The translations under genes and the position numbers were made by a program. Positions 23,031 through 31,114 of a stretch of 37,252 nucleotides of DNA are shown in pieces (position 1 is the stretch's first letter; every line of letters begins with the position of its first letter). The notes beneath the pieces are model-generated. The model was not told the DNA's origin, did not search any database, and was given only the letters and a program-made list of their open reading frames with translations. Origin of the DNA: Chryseobacterium balustinum (GTDB lineage Bacteria; Bacteroidota; Bacteroidia; Flavobacteriales; Weeksellaceae); contig NZ_FUZE01000030.1 in NCBI RefSeq assembly GCF_900168205.1, forward strand, positions 1 through 37,252, given 5' to 3'.

Positions 23031-23072
23031 TAGGATTTCATCCTATTCTTCGTTAAATCGTCCTTTCAGGAC
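23031..23072. repeat. REP-like twin hairpins with identical TTC loops
   Basis: TAGGAT-TTC-ATCCTA at 23031-23045 and GTCCT-TTC-AGGAC at 23060-23072, separated by 14 nt. Paired short hairpins of this layout are common dispersed elements in Bacteroidota and resemble substrates of REP-associated tyrosine transposases. No such transposase is encoded here. Confidence 0.5.
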
Positions 23073-23086
23073 TTCTTAAAAAACAC

Positions 23087-23120
23087 AAAAGCGAGACTGT
23101 AATAATACAATCTCGCTTTT
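23087..23120 (-). terminator. Terminator of the prolyl oligopeptidase gene
   Basis: AAAAGCGAGACTGTA and TACAATCTCGCTTTT form a 15-bp stem with one mismatch and an ATAA loop. It lies just past the minus-strand stop at 23150, with T-tracts suitable for either strand. Confidence 0.8.
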
Positions 23121-23149
23121 AATTTTAAAATCTTTAATAATCTTAAAAA

Positions 23150-25261
23150 TTATTTTCCAAGCTTTTTAATGCCCATTTCATATAAAGCAAAAGAAATTAA
23201 ATCTGCATTTTCACTGATAACTTGGTCTGTTGCTCTTCCTGCACCATGACCTGCATTTTTCTCGATTCTTAGTAAAATAGGGTTTGCACACTTCTGCTTT
23301 TCCTGTAATTCTGCACCAAATTTGAATGAATGCGCCGGAACAACTCTATCGTCGTGATCACTTGTAATAATCATTGTTGACGGATAACAAGTTCCTGCTT
23401 TTACGTTATGAACCGGAGAATATGATTTTAAATAATCAAACATTTCTTTGTTGTCTTCGGCAGTTCCATAATCATAAGACCAACCTGCTCCAGCAGTAAA
23501 TTTGTTGTACCTCAACATATCTAAAACTCCAACTCCCGGAAAGGCAACTTTAGCCAAATCAGGACGCATCGTTATCGTCGCTCCAACTAACAAGCCTCCG
23601 TTTGACCTTCCAGAAAGCGCCATGTATTCTTTTGAAGTATAGCCTTTACTTTGCAAATATTCTCCAGCTGCAATGAAATCTTCAAATACATTTTTCTTCT
23701 GCATTTTTGTTCCTGCATCGTGCCATTTTTTACCATATTCACCTCCGCCACGAATGTTTGGAACAGCGTAAATTCCTCCATTTTCCATCCAGATCGCATT
23801 AACTACAGAGAAAGAAGGCTGCAAGCTAACGTTAAAACCACCGTAAGAATAAAGAATTGTAGGATTTTTGCCATTCAGTTTTATTCCTTTTTTATAATTA
23901 ATCATCATCGGAACTTTGGTTCCGTCTTTTGAAGTATAAAATACCTGCTCTGAAACATAATCTTCAGGATTAAATTTCACTTTCGGTTTTTGGTAAACTT
24001 CAGATTTTCCGGTATCTGCATTGAATTTATAAGTCGTTCCCGGAGTAATATAATTGCTGAAAGAATAATACAATTCTTTCTCTGTTTCTTTACCTCCAAA
24101 ACCACCTACATTTCCTTTTCCAGGAAGAGAAATTTCTCTGATTAGCTTTCCTGTTTTGTCAAACTGTTTCACTTTATCAATCGCATCAACCATATAAGTA
24201 GCGAAGAAATAACCTCCGCCGCCGGAAATCCCCAACACATTTTCTGTTTCAGGAATAACATCTTTCCAGGTTTCAGGAGATGGATTTTGAATGGTAGTTT
24301 TCACCAAACGCATATTTGGAGCATCTTTATCAGTAAAAATGAAAAGATTATCCCCTTCTGTGTCAACAATATTTACATTGATATCAAAACCTTTGTTAAT
24401 CTGAACGAAATCACCGCCTTTTTTTAAGTCTTTAACATACAACTCGTTTCCGTTGGTTGCATTCGCTGCAGAAATAATCAAATATCTCTGATCTTCAGAA
24501 ACTCCTGCTCCCAAATATCTTCTCGGAGTTTTATCACCACCAAAAATCAATTGATCGGCAGATTGCTTTGTTCCTAATTTATGAAAATACACTTTGTGTT
24601 TGTCTGTCATTCCCGAAAGTACAGTTCCTTCTTTCGGCTTGTCGTAGCTTGAATAATAGAAACCTTCATCACCCTGCCAAGAAATTCCGCTGAATTTTAC
24701 ATCAACCAAAGTTTCATCGATTGGCTTTTTCGTAATAGCATCAATGATGATGATTTTATTCCAGTCGCTTCCTCCTTCAGAAATTGAATAGGCTGCCAAA
24801 TTTCCTTTTTTATTGAAAGATAAGCTGGAAAGTGAAGTTGTTCCTTTGTCTGAAAATTTATTCGGATCTAAGAAAACTTCTGTAGTTTTTGTTTTATTGT
24901 TGGTTCTGTATAAAACCGACTGCGCCTGTAATCCGTCGTTTTTATAATAATACGTAAAATCTCCTTCTTTAAAAGGCGCACCAATCTTTTCGTAATTCCA
25001 AATATCTGTTAATTGCTTTTTAATTTGCTCTCTGAAAGGAATTTTTGACAAATAATTTTGGCTGTAAGCAACTTCTTCATCTACCCATTTTTTGGTAGGT
25101 TCTGAATCATTTTCTAAATCTCTGTACGGATCTGCAACGGCCGTTCCGAAATAGGTATCTGTCTGATTTCCTTTGATTGCTTTAGGATAAGTCATTTTTT
25201 GAGCATAAACTGTAGCCGAAAACAAAACTCCGGCTGTTAATAACATAGGTTTAAAATTCAT
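23150..25261 (-). CDS. Prolyl oligopeptidase family serine peptidase (S9A), exported
   Basis: Cleaves short proline-containing peptides after Pro. From ATG 25261 the protein begins MNFKPMLLTAGVLFSATVYA, a signal peptide placing it in the periplasm. The beta-propeller occupies the middle (about 80-420). The C-terminal alpha/beta hydrolase has the nucleophile in SGRSNGGLLVGA, the Asp in SDHDDRVVPAHSFKF and the His in AGHGAGR. Length is 703. The longer frame to 25279 begins with TTG inside the -7 box, so it cannot be the translated start. Confidence 0.93.
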   Translation of the reverse strand: MNFKPMLLTAGVLFSATVYAQKMTYPKAIKGNQTDTYFGTAVADPYRDLENDSEPTKKWVDEEVAYSQNYLSKIPFREQIKKQLTDIWNYEKIGAPFKEGDFTYYYKNDGLQAQSVLYRTNNKTKTTEVFLDPNKFSDKGTTSLSSLSFNKKGNLAAYSISEGGSDWNKIIIIDAITKKPIDETLVDVKFSGISWQGDEGFYYSSYDKPKEGTVLSGMTDKHKVYFHKLGTKQSADQLIFGGDKTPRRYLGAGVSEDQRYLIISAANATNGNELYVKDLKKGGDFVQINKGFDINVNIVDTEGDNLFIFTDKDAPNMRLVKTTIQNPSPETWKDVIPETENVLGISGGGGYFFATYMVDAIDKVKQFDKTGKLIREISLPGKGNVGGFGGKETEKELYYSFSNYITPGTTYKFNADTGKSEVYQKPKVKFNPEDYVSEQVFYTSKDGTKVPMMINYKKGIKLNGKNPTILYSYGGFNVSLQPSFSVVNAIWMENGGIYAVPNIRGGGEYGKKWHDAGTKMQKKNVFEDFIAAGEYLQSKGYTSKEYMALSGRSNGGLLVGATITMRPDLAKVAFPGVGVLDMLRYNKFTAGAGWSYDYGTAEDNKEMFDYLKSYSPVHNVKAGTCYPSTMIITSDHDDRVVPAHSFKFGAELQEKQKCANPILLRIEKNAGHGAGRATDQVISENADLISFALYEMGIKKLGK

Positions 25262-25276
25262 TATGAAGGATTTTCT

Positions 25277-25305
25277 CAAAAATACGCAAAGTTGTGGGAA
25301 TACAA
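25277..25305 (-). promoter_or_regulatory. Promoter of the prolyl oligopeptidase gene
   Basis: -33 TTTTG (complement at 25303-25307), 18-nt spacer, -7 box TATTTTTG (complement at 25277-25284), both consensus. It fixes the start codon at 25261, 15 nt downstream. Confidence 0.65.
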
Positions 25306-25566
25306 AAGCCTACACTGTGTGACTTTTTTTGTGCCTTTTTCACAAAATATTTCTTACCCTATTTAAAATTTTCCCAAAATTCCTTTGAGTATAGAGTATT
25401 CAAAAAAAACTAATAATCTAAAATTATTTAACATTTTTTTGAATACATATTTAATTATAACGTAAGTGAAATAAAGTTTAATTATTAATTAAAAATTTTA
25501 TATTTTTACGAAAATAGAGCGGAATCCGAAAAGCTAATTAGAGTAGGAAAATCAAATTAAAACAAT
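25285..25566. other. Gap upstream of the GG-leader peptide, with a 13-bp inverted repeat
   Basis: Apart from the minus-strand promoter at its left edge, the gap contains a perfect inverted repeat: GTATTCAAAAAAA at 25396-25408 and TTTTTTTGAATAC at 25434-25446, loop 25 nt. The stretch 25440-25540 is very AT-rich and presumably holds the peptide gene's promoter (TATATTTTTAC near 25500 is only a partial -7 match). Confidence 0.5.
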
Positions 25567-25746
25567 ATGAAAAATTTAAAAAAAATCGACAGAAAAGAGT
25601 TGAAAAACATTCAAGGAGGAGGAACGAAATGTTACGACTTGAGAGACTCTCCAACTGATCCGTGTGAGGAACTCAATAATCAAGGAACAGGATGTTATAG
25701 ATTCAATAACTGCTCAATGATTTGTACACTGGGGCCATGCAGGTAA
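25567..25746 (+). CDS. Bacteriocin-like GG-leader peptide, six cysteines
   Basis: A 59-residue precursor. Residues 1-18 (MKNLKKIDRKELKNIQGG) form a double-glycine leader of the type common in Chryseobacterium 'bacteriocin-like' peptides. The predicted core (19-59) has six Cys at 22, 33, 43, 49, 53 and 58 with several Asn, Gly and Pro, suggesting three disulfides or another modification. No C39 peptidase/ABC exporter, modification enzyme or immunity gene lies next to it, so processing must be in trans if it occurs. Inverted repeats flank it on both sides. Function (bacteriocin, signal or other secreted peptide) is not known. Confidence 0.72.
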   Translation: MKNLKKIDRKELKNIQGGGTKCYDLRDSPTDPCEELNNQGTGCYRFNNCSMICTLGPCR

Positions 25747-25763
25747 ACTTAGTATATTAAATA

Positions 25764-25821
25764 AAGTCAATAATTAAATTCATACTGTTATTTATAACTT
25801 TAGGTATTTAATTATTGACTT
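25764..25821. terminator. Long inverted repeat downstream of the GG-leader gene
   Basis: AAGTCAATAATTAAAT at 25764-25779 and its perfect complement at 25806-25821, a 16-bp stem with a 26-nt loop, followed by a T-rich run. It is a plausible terminator for the peptide gene and for the convergent oxygenase gene, although AT-rich and with a long loop. Confidence 0.55.
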
Positions 25822-25829
25822 CTTTAATT

Positions 25830-26780
25830 TTATTTTTTGATTAATCCCAATTCAATTAATCTTTCATGCAAAAATTCTCCAGCTGTTGTATCTTCATATA
25901 ACTTTGGATTGTTTTCGTCAACACAGTTTTCTAAAGCATTCAGCGACATTTCGCTTACCGGATGCATAAAGAAAGGAATAGAATATCTTGAAGTTCCCCA
26001 CAATTCTCTTGGTGGATTTACCACTCTGTGAATGGTAGATTTCAGCTTGTTGTTGGTATGTCTCGAAAGCATATCTCCAACATTAATCATCAATTCGTCT
26101 GGTTGTGCAATCGCATCAATCCATTCACCTTTGTGATTTTGTACCTGAAGACCTTTTCCCTGAGAACCCATCAAAAGAGTAATTAGGTTAATATCTCCGT
26201 GAGCTGCAGCTCTTACCGCATCATCCGGTTCCTGAGTAATCGGAGGATAGTGAATCGGTCTCAAAATAGAATTTCCTTCTGCAATTTTATCATCAAAATA
26301 AAACTCATCAAGACCAAGATACAATGCTAAAGCTCTCAAAACATATTTTCCTGTTTTTTCAAGCATCTGGTAAGTTTCTTTACCTACCTCATTAAATTGT
26401 GGAAGCTCGTCTACGATTACATTGTCAGGATATTTGCTTTTGTATTTTGAGTCATCCGAAACATATTGTCCGAAATGCCAAAATTCTTTCAAATCACCTT
26501 TTTTAAAACCTTTAGCCGTTTCTTTACCAAACCCCACATAACCTCTTTGTCCCCCAATTCCTGGGATCTCATACTTTTGCTTGGTTTCTGTTGGAAGTTC
26601 GAAGAAGTTTTTCACTTCTCCATAAAGATTGTCTACGAGTTTGTCATCAAGGAAATGTCCTTTTAAGGCTACAAAACCAATTTCTTCGTAAGCTTTTCCG
26701 ATTTCATTTACAAATTTCTGTTTGCGTTCCGGGTTGTCCGAAAGGAAATCACGCAGGTCTACACTAGGTATTTTATCCAT
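25830..26780 (-). CDS. 2-oxoglutarate/Fe(II)-dependent oxygenase, isopenicillin N synthase-like
   Basis: A 316-residue soluble enzyme of the DIOX_N plus 2OG-FeII_Oxy family. The N-terminal domain begins IPSVDLRDFLSDNPERKQKF and has GFVALKGH. The jelly-roll core has HxD in AAHGDINLITLL, the distal His in STIHRVVNPP, and RxS in SRYSIPFFMHP as the 2-oxoglutarate carboxylate anchor. This is the usual complete active site. Substrate is unknown; many bacterial members are only called 'isopenicillin N synthase family'. There is no beta-lactam cluster here. It is divergent from menD across 87 bp. Confidence 0.88.
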   Translation of the reverse strand: MDKIPSVDLRDFLSDNPERKQKFVNEIGKAYEEIGFVALKGHFLDDKLVDNLYGEVKNFFELPTETKQKYEIPGIGGQRGYVGFGKETAKGFKKGDLKEFWHFGQYVSDDSKYKSKYPDNVIVDELPQFNEVGKETYQMLEKTGKYVLRALALYLGLDEFYFDDKIAEGNSILRPIHYPPITQEPDDAVRAAAHGDINLITLLMGSQGKGLQVQNHKGEWIDAIAQPDELMINVGDMLSRHTNNKLKSTIHRVVNPPRELWGTSRYSIPFFMHPVSEMSLNALENCVDENNPKLYEDTTAGEFLHERLIELGLIKK

Positions 26781-26855
26781 TTTATAGAAATTTTACGTGC
26801 CGCTAAATTACTGATTTTTTGAATTAAATCATTTTACAATTCATTATTTATAAAC

Positions 26856-26863
26856 TAAATTTG
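26856..26863 (+). promoter_or_regulatory. -7 box of menD, 4 nt from the ATG
   Basis: TAAATTTG-CTCT-ATG. An exact consensus box placed so close to the ATG implies transcription from the start codon (leaderless mRNA) unless another promoter exists. Confidence 0.5.
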
Positions 26864-26867
26864 CTCT

Positions 26868-28544
26868 ATGAAAAAATATTCTTCTAAAAGAAGTATTCAG
26901 GTACTTGCCAATATTCTTCATCAGTACAAAATTTTAGACGTTGTAATATCTCCGGGATCCAGAAATGCTCCTTTGGCAATTCATTTTTCAGAGATGGATG
27001 ATTTTAACTGTTTCAGTATAATTGACGAAAGAAGTGCGGCTTTCGTAGCTCTTGGAATGGCAATGAGTGAGAAAAAGCCTGTTGCAATTACCTGTACAAG
27101 CGGTTCTGCAGCAGCAAATTATTATCCTGCGATTACCGAAGCTTTTTATCAGAATATTCCATTGTTGATTTTAACGGCAGACCGACCAACAGATTATGTT
27201 GATCTTTTTGACGGCCAAACGATCAGACAAAACAATCTGTTTCATCAGCATTCTTACGGAGATTTTCAATTAGTTGAAGACAGCAAAGATGATGCGGAAA
27301 GCATCAATTCAGATCTTATAAAAAAGGCAGTCGAGCTTTGTTTTGAAAAACAAGGTCCGGTTCATATCAATATTCCATTGGAAGAACCTTTATACGATTT
27401 GGTTTCAGAGCTTCCAACTTTTCCGGAGGTTGAGAAAACCATTAAAAAGAAAGAGTACGAAATTCCTTCAAATTTAGTCGCAGACTGGAATACCTCACAG
27501 AGAATTATGATCCTTGTCGGGACAAAAGGCTACAGTCCTGAACTTGAAAACCAACTTACCCAATTGGTTAAAAACCATTCAGTTGTTGTTTTAAGCGAAG
27601 CAAATTCAAATTTATATCATGAAAAGTTTTTCAGACATATCGACCGATATATTTTTGCATTCACAGAAGAAGATTTTAAAACTTACGCACCCGATTTATT
27701 GATTACCGTTGGGCAAAATGTAGTTTCTAAAAAAGTAAAGCAGTTTTTAAGAAATGCTCATCCGAAACAACATTGGCATTTGGATGAAGTTTGGCAACCG
27801 GACACCTACTTTTCTCTGACCCAGAAAATAGAAATTAAGCCAGAGGTTTTCTTTTCTAAATTATTAAATTTCATCAACTTAGAACCTAGACCTTACTATA
27901 ATCTTTGGGATGTTTTAAGAGATAAAAAAGATAAAAAGCATGACGATTTCTTAAATTTAGTGGAGTTTTCAGATTTCTATTTCTTTAATAAAGCTTCACA
28001 GAGCATTCCTGAGAATTACAATATACACTTCAGTAATTCATCGGCGATTCGTTATGCACAATTATTTGATTTTGGTAAGAGAAAAATGTACTGCAACCGC
28101 GGAACAAGTGGAATTGACGGTTGTACTTCCACGGCAATGGGTTTTGCCATCAAGAACAAAAACCCGACCTTATTGATTACAGGGGACTTAAGTTTCTTCT
28201 ATGACATCAATGGTTTGTGGAATCAATACATCCCACCGTTTACAAGAATCATTATTTTTAATAACGGAGAAGGAAATATTTTTAAGATAATTCCCGGACC
28301 TGGAAATGCCAACTCAAATACGGTTGATGAATTCATTTCCACGAAGCATCATAAACATGCAGAATTCCTGGCTAAACATTTTGGTTTCTCTTATGTGAAA
28401 GTTGAAGATGACGGAACTCTAGACCGCGTTTTCGAAAATTTCTTTAAACCAGATCCCCAACCTAAAATAATGGAAGTCAACACACAGGGTAAAACCAATG
28501 CTGATACACAGAAGAGTTATTTTAAATTTTTAAAGGAAATTTAA
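26868..28544 (+). CDS. menD: 2-succinyl-5-enolpyruvyl-6-hydroxy-3-cyclohexene-1-carboxylate synthase
   Basis: ThDP-dependent enzyme that joins isochorismate and 2-oxoglutarate in menaquinone synthesis. The N-terminal Pyr domain has VVISPGSRNAPLAIHF, the activating Glu in IIDERSAAFVALGMA, and TCTSGSAAANYYPAITEA. The C-terminal PP domain has RGTSGIDGCTSTAMGFA, the metal-binding TGDLSFFYDINGLWN and FNNGEGNIF. Length (558) is normal. A terminator hairpin follows at 28606. No other men gene is nearby. Confidence 0.95.
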   Translation: MKKYSSKRSIQVLANILHQYKILDVVISPGSRNAPLAIHFSEMDDFNCFSIIDERSAAFVALGMAMSEKKPVAITCTSGSAAANYYPAITEAFYQNIPLLILTADRPTDYVDLFDGQTIRQNNLFHQHSYGDFQLVEDSKDDAESINSDLIKKAVELCFEKQGPVHINIPLEEPLYDLVSELPTFPEVEKTIKKKEYEIPSNLVADWNTSQRIMILVGTKGYSPELENQLTQLVKNHSVVVLSEANSNLYHEKFFRHIDRYIFAFTEEDFKTYAPDLLITVGQNVVSKKVKQFLRNAHPKQHWHLDEVWQPDTYFSLTQKIEIKPEVFFSKLLNFINLEPRPYYNLWDVLRDKKDKKHDDFLNLVEFSDFYFFNKASQSIPENYNIHFSNSSAIRYAQLFDFGKRKMYCNRGTSGIDGCTSTAMGFAIKNKNPTLLITGDLSFFYDINGLWNQYIPPFTRIIIFNNGEGNIFKIIPGPGNANSNTVDEFISTKHHKHAEFLAKHFGFSYVKVEDDGTLDRVFENFFKPDPQPKIMEVNTQGKTNADTQKSYFKFLKEI

Positions 28545-28605
28545 AATAGTATTTAAGCGATAAGTTATTAGGAAGATTGAGAAAAATTCTAAAACTTTAA
28601 TGATA

Positions 28606-28641
28606 AAAAAGCAGATCTATTGGCTAATAGATCTGCTTTTT
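28606..28641. terminator. Bidirectional terminator between menD and the aminotransferase gene
   Basis: AAAAAGCAGATCTATT at 28606-28621, loop GGCT, AATAGATCTGCTTTTT at 28626-28641: a perfect 16-bp stem with A/T tracts on both sides, between two convergent genes. Confidence 0.88.
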
Positions 28642-28675
28642 ATTTTAATCTGCGAGAGAAAAATATTTTAAATAA

Positions 28676-29302
28676 TTAAATATCTAAATAATCATTATTA
28701 CCTGGAAGATTGGTGATTTTATGGATCGGATAAATAAACATATCATCAAAATCATTCATTGCATTAATCAATTGAAAATGTGTGAATTCTTTGATATTCT
28801 GCAACGTAATTTCAGTTTCTTTTATTTTCTTTTTCTTTAAAAGATATTGTCTTTGCACTCCGTTTAAAAGATAAGTGGATGGCGTAAACCAATCTTTCCC
28901 TTTTTGGAATAATATATTTGAAAATGAAGTATCTGTGATGTGGTTATTCTTAACAATAATAATTTCCTCAGCCTTAGATTTCGTTTTCATTTTCTCCAGT
29001 TCTTTACGGTCTTCAAATTTAAATGAATAATCATAACTATTGTTTTCAACCAACTGAAAATCCTGAATTTCAGGAATTGCATAAGGCATCATCATCGTTC
29101 TGAATTTTTTGTCAAGATCATAAACAAGTCGCAGTTTGTATAAACCGTCTTCATCGTGCTCAAGATCTTTGAAAACCTTAGCCAAATCAATAGAACCTTC
29201 TTTCCCAAAATGGGCGAAAGTCTCATTCACACGTTTTTGGTGAAACTCCAACAGGAATAATTCCTGATCTTCTACTTTAATACTTTCAATAAATTGGGAC
29301 AT
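28676..29302 (-). CDS. pabC: Aminotransferase class IV, probable 4-amino-4-deoxychorismate lyase
   Basis: PLP enzyme predicted to convert aminodeoxychorismate to p-aminobenzoate and pyruvate. The N-terminal half is short for the family. The Schiff-base Lys is expected in YSFKFEDRKEL (about 93-103). IIIVKNNHITDTSFSNILF and PSTYLLNGVQRQYLL are the phosphate-binding and loop segments of class IV enzymes. At 208 residues it is shorter than E. coli PabC (269) but similar to the compact forms that are linked to pabB. Its start overlaps the end of pabB by 17 nt, supporting the functional pairing. Confidence 0.82.
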   Translation of the reverse strand: MSQFIESIKVEDQELFLLEFHQKRVNETFAHFGKEGSIDLAKVFKDLEHDEDGLYKLRLVYDLDKKFRTMMMPYAIPEIQDFQLVENNSYDYSFKFEDRKELEKMKTKSKAEEIIIVKNNHITDTSFSNILFQKGKDWFTPSTYLLNGVQRQYLLKKKKIKETEITLQNIKEFTHFQLINAMNDFDDMFIYPIHKITNLPGNNDYLDI

Positions 29303-30263
29303 AGATTTTATTTTTCATTTCTTCGTACTCGTCTTCTAACTTACTCATGTGCGTAATTCCGCCACCGCTTTTGAAATATAGCTGATCGCCTTCTTTTTCA
29401 ATAAAACGAATCATTACACAACTGTCTAGATTTTCACCATCAAACCAACCACAAACTCCCGTATAAAAACCTCTGTCGAAACCTTCTGCTTCTAGAATAA
29501 TTTCTAAAGTTTTAGGTTTTGGTGCTCCTAAAATAGATCCTGCAGGCAAAAGTTTTTGCACAATGCTTCCCACTTTTCCTTTAAACTCAGGTTTTAAGTT
29601 TCCTGAAATTTCAGAACTCATCGCATACAGATCTTTCTGTTTTGTTTTCAGAAAATCAATATGCTGAAATTTATCAACTTTCACATCGTCTGCAACTATA
29701 CTCAAATCATTCCTAAGTAAATCGACCACTGTATAATGTTCGGCTTTTTCTTTTTTATCGTTCTTCAAAACCTCTGCAGCATTTTCTAAAGACGCATCAA
29801 TAGTACCTTTCATAGGATACGTTATGATTTTATCATTAACAATCTTTACGAAAGTTTCAGGAGAAAAAAATACGAAAAAATCTTTATATAAAACTTTATA
29901 TTTTGCCTGAGAATGATGAAAAATTTCTTCTAAATTGAGATTGGTTTCAATTTTTGTTTTCCGGGTATAATTTGTTAAATAAGAATTTCCTAAACGAATA
30001 TTATTTTGAACGTGATTGAAACCTTTTTTAAAGCTTTCTAATGACTCTGGAAATGATTTCCATTTTATTTTTTTTTGTAAAACGTCTTGCTTTTTCACAT
30101 TCGAAAAATACTGAAAATCAATCAACAAACCTTCTTTTTTAATTTCATTCTCTGTGAAAATTTCGACCTTATCAACCAGAAAGTCTATGATAAAGAAAAA
30201 AGGAACTTTCTGATGTGAAAGTTCGTCCATTTCAATAAATTTTTGATGATTCGCCGAAAACAT
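29286..30263 (-). CDS. pabB: Aminodeoxychorismate synthase component I
   Basis: Chorismate-binding enzyme that makes 4-amino-4-deoxychorismate for folate. The catalytic half is clear: GNSYLTNYTRKTKI, FFVFFSPETFVKIVNDKIITYPMKGTID, EKAEHYTVVDLLRNDLSIVA, LLPAGSILGAPKPKTLEII, FYTGVCGWFDG and FKSGGGITHMSKLEDEYEEM. Starting at ATG 30263 gives 325 residues. The frame extends to 30311 but runs through the -7 box at 30268-30275, so the longer start cannot be used. ATG 30230 (MDELSHQK) is the alternative. It overlaps the lyase gene by 17 nt. Confidence 0.9.
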   Translation of the reverse strand: MFSANHQKFIEMDELSHQKVPFFFIIDFLVDKVEIFTENEIKKEGLLIDFQYFSNVKKQDVLQKKIKWKSFPESLESFKKGFNHVQNNIRLGNSYLTNYTRKTKIETNLNLEEIFHHSQAKYKVLYKDFFVFFSPETFVKIVNDKIITYPMKGTIDASLENAAEVLKNDKKEKAEHYTVVDLLRNDLSIVADDVKVDKFQHIDFLKTKQKDLYAMSSEISGNLKPEFKGKVGSIVQKLLPAGSILGAPKPKTLEIILEAEGFDRGFYTGVCGWFDGENLDSCVMIRFIEKEGDQLYFKSGGGITHMSKLEDEYEEMKNKIYVPIY

Positions 30264-30267
30264 TCCG

Positions 30268-30300
30268 CAAAAGTAGTTATTGATGTTTACTTTTGCACAA
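30268..30300 (-). promoter_or_regulatory. Promoter of the pabB-pabC operon
   Basis: TTTTG at -33 (complement from 30298), 22-nt spacer to the -7 box TACTTTTG (complement at 30268-30275). The -7 box is 4 nt from ATG 30263. Its -33 region lies next to the opposing -7 box at 30288-30295, so the two promoters probably compete. Confidence 0.55.
30288..30295 (+). promoter_or_regulatory. -7 box of the membrane-protein / AI-2E operon
   Basis: TACTTTTG, exact consensus, 14 nt before ATG 30310. It rules out the in-frame ATG at 30280, which is upstream of the box. Confidence 0.5.
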
Positions 30301-30309
30301 AATATTTTC

Positions 30310-31044
30310 ATGCAGAAGCAATATCCACAAAAACCAGGAATCGATTTTATCTTAAAACAGGCATTTTTTTATTGGAATAAAACATTGGTGTACCAATTAC
30401 TATTTTCAATAATCTACTTTTCTGTTTTCTTTGCCGCTTATCTTTATATTGAAAATAGGTTTGGAATTTACAATCAGTTCTCAAGCGCTTTCTTAGAATA
30501 TTTTCAAGTAGGACCCAAAGGAATTGATGCTCTGAATCAAGAGTTAGCAACTATAAAATCAGGCACAAACTATACTTATACTACATTAGGAATACTTATT
30601 GTTTCAGCATTTTTATATCCATTAAATTTAGGTTTTTTTCAAATTTACAGAAAGATTGATTTAAAAGAACAGGTTGAAATGTCAGATTTATTTGTTGGAT
30701 ACAACGGATTGAATTTTTTTAGATATACTTCTTATTTTGTTTTTTGGTTTTTAGTGTGTGACATGCTTAAAGTCACCGTTGTTTTCCCTCTTTTATGGAT
30801 TATGATTACATTATTTATCGCACCATTGATGTTTTTCCAGAATAAAACTATTTTTGAAGGAATTTCTTTAAGCTGGAAAGCGATTAAAATGTATTTCATT
30901 GAAATTTTGGTTTGTACAATCGTTGCAGTTTTATTTAAATATGTTGGGTTTGCTGTCTTTTTGGTTGGTGCATTATTTACTTTTCCATTTTGGAATGCGA
31001 TGATTTATTCATTATATAAAACAATTTTCACAGAAGAAGCTTAA
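30310..31044 (+). CDS. Polytopic membrane protein, paralogue of the next gene
   Basis: From ATG 30310 (MQKQYPQKPGIDFILKQAFF) the protein has 244 residues and about five or six hydrophobic segments: LVYQLLFSIIYFSVFFAAYL, LGILIVSAFLYPLNLGFF, FFRYTSYFVFWFLVC, VFPLLWIMITLFIAPLMFF and ILVCTIVAVLFKYVGFAVF. It shares with the next gene the motif pattern EMSDLFVGYNG / EFSDLFIGYRQ and an amphipathic N-terminal helix, so the two are paralogues. No family with known function is recognised. It is divergent from pabB. Confidence 0.72.
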   Translation: MQKQYPQKPGIDFILKQAFFYWNKTLVYQLLFSIIYFSVFFAAYLYIENRFGIYNQFSSAFLEYFQVGPKGIDALNQELATIKSGTNYTYTTLGILIVSAFLYPLNLGFFQIYRKIDLKEQVEMSDLFVGYNGLNFFRYTSYFVFWFLVCDMLKVTVVFPLLWIMITLFIAPLMFFQNKTIFEGISLSWKAIKMYFIEILVCTIVAVLFKYVGFAVFLVGALFTFPFWNAMIYSLYKTIFTEEA

Positions 31045-31084
31045 TTTTTGATAAAAATGGTATCTTTTTGTTCTTAAAAAAAGT

Positions 31085-31092
31085 TAAATTTG
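31085..31092 (+). promoter_or_regulatory. -7 box before the second membrane-protein gene
   Basis: TAAATTTG, 22 nt before ATG 31115. It suggests an internal promoter that can express the last genes of this group independently. Confidence 0.45.
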
Positions 31093-31114
31093 AGAAACAT
31101 TAAAAATAAACACC

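Larger units (their letters stand above)
22783..23149. other. 367-bp gap upstream of mutB
   Basis: AT-rich with no convincing ORF. It should contain the mutB promoter near 22790-22900, although no clean TAnnTTTG box was found on the minus strand. The right half holds a REP-like twin hairpin (23031-23072) and the terminator of the prolyl oligopeptidase gene (23087-23120). Confidence 0.6.

Noticed and set aside
25830..26780. A beta-lactam or peptide-antibiotic cluster made of the isopenicillin-N-synthase-like gene and the GG-leader peptide
   Set aside because: There is no NRPS, exporter or modification gene, the two genes are convergent, and members of this oxygenase family have many other substrates.
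30280..30309. Upstream start of the first membrane-protein gene
   Set aside because: The -7 box at 30288-30295 lies inside this extension, so it would not be transcribed from that promoter.
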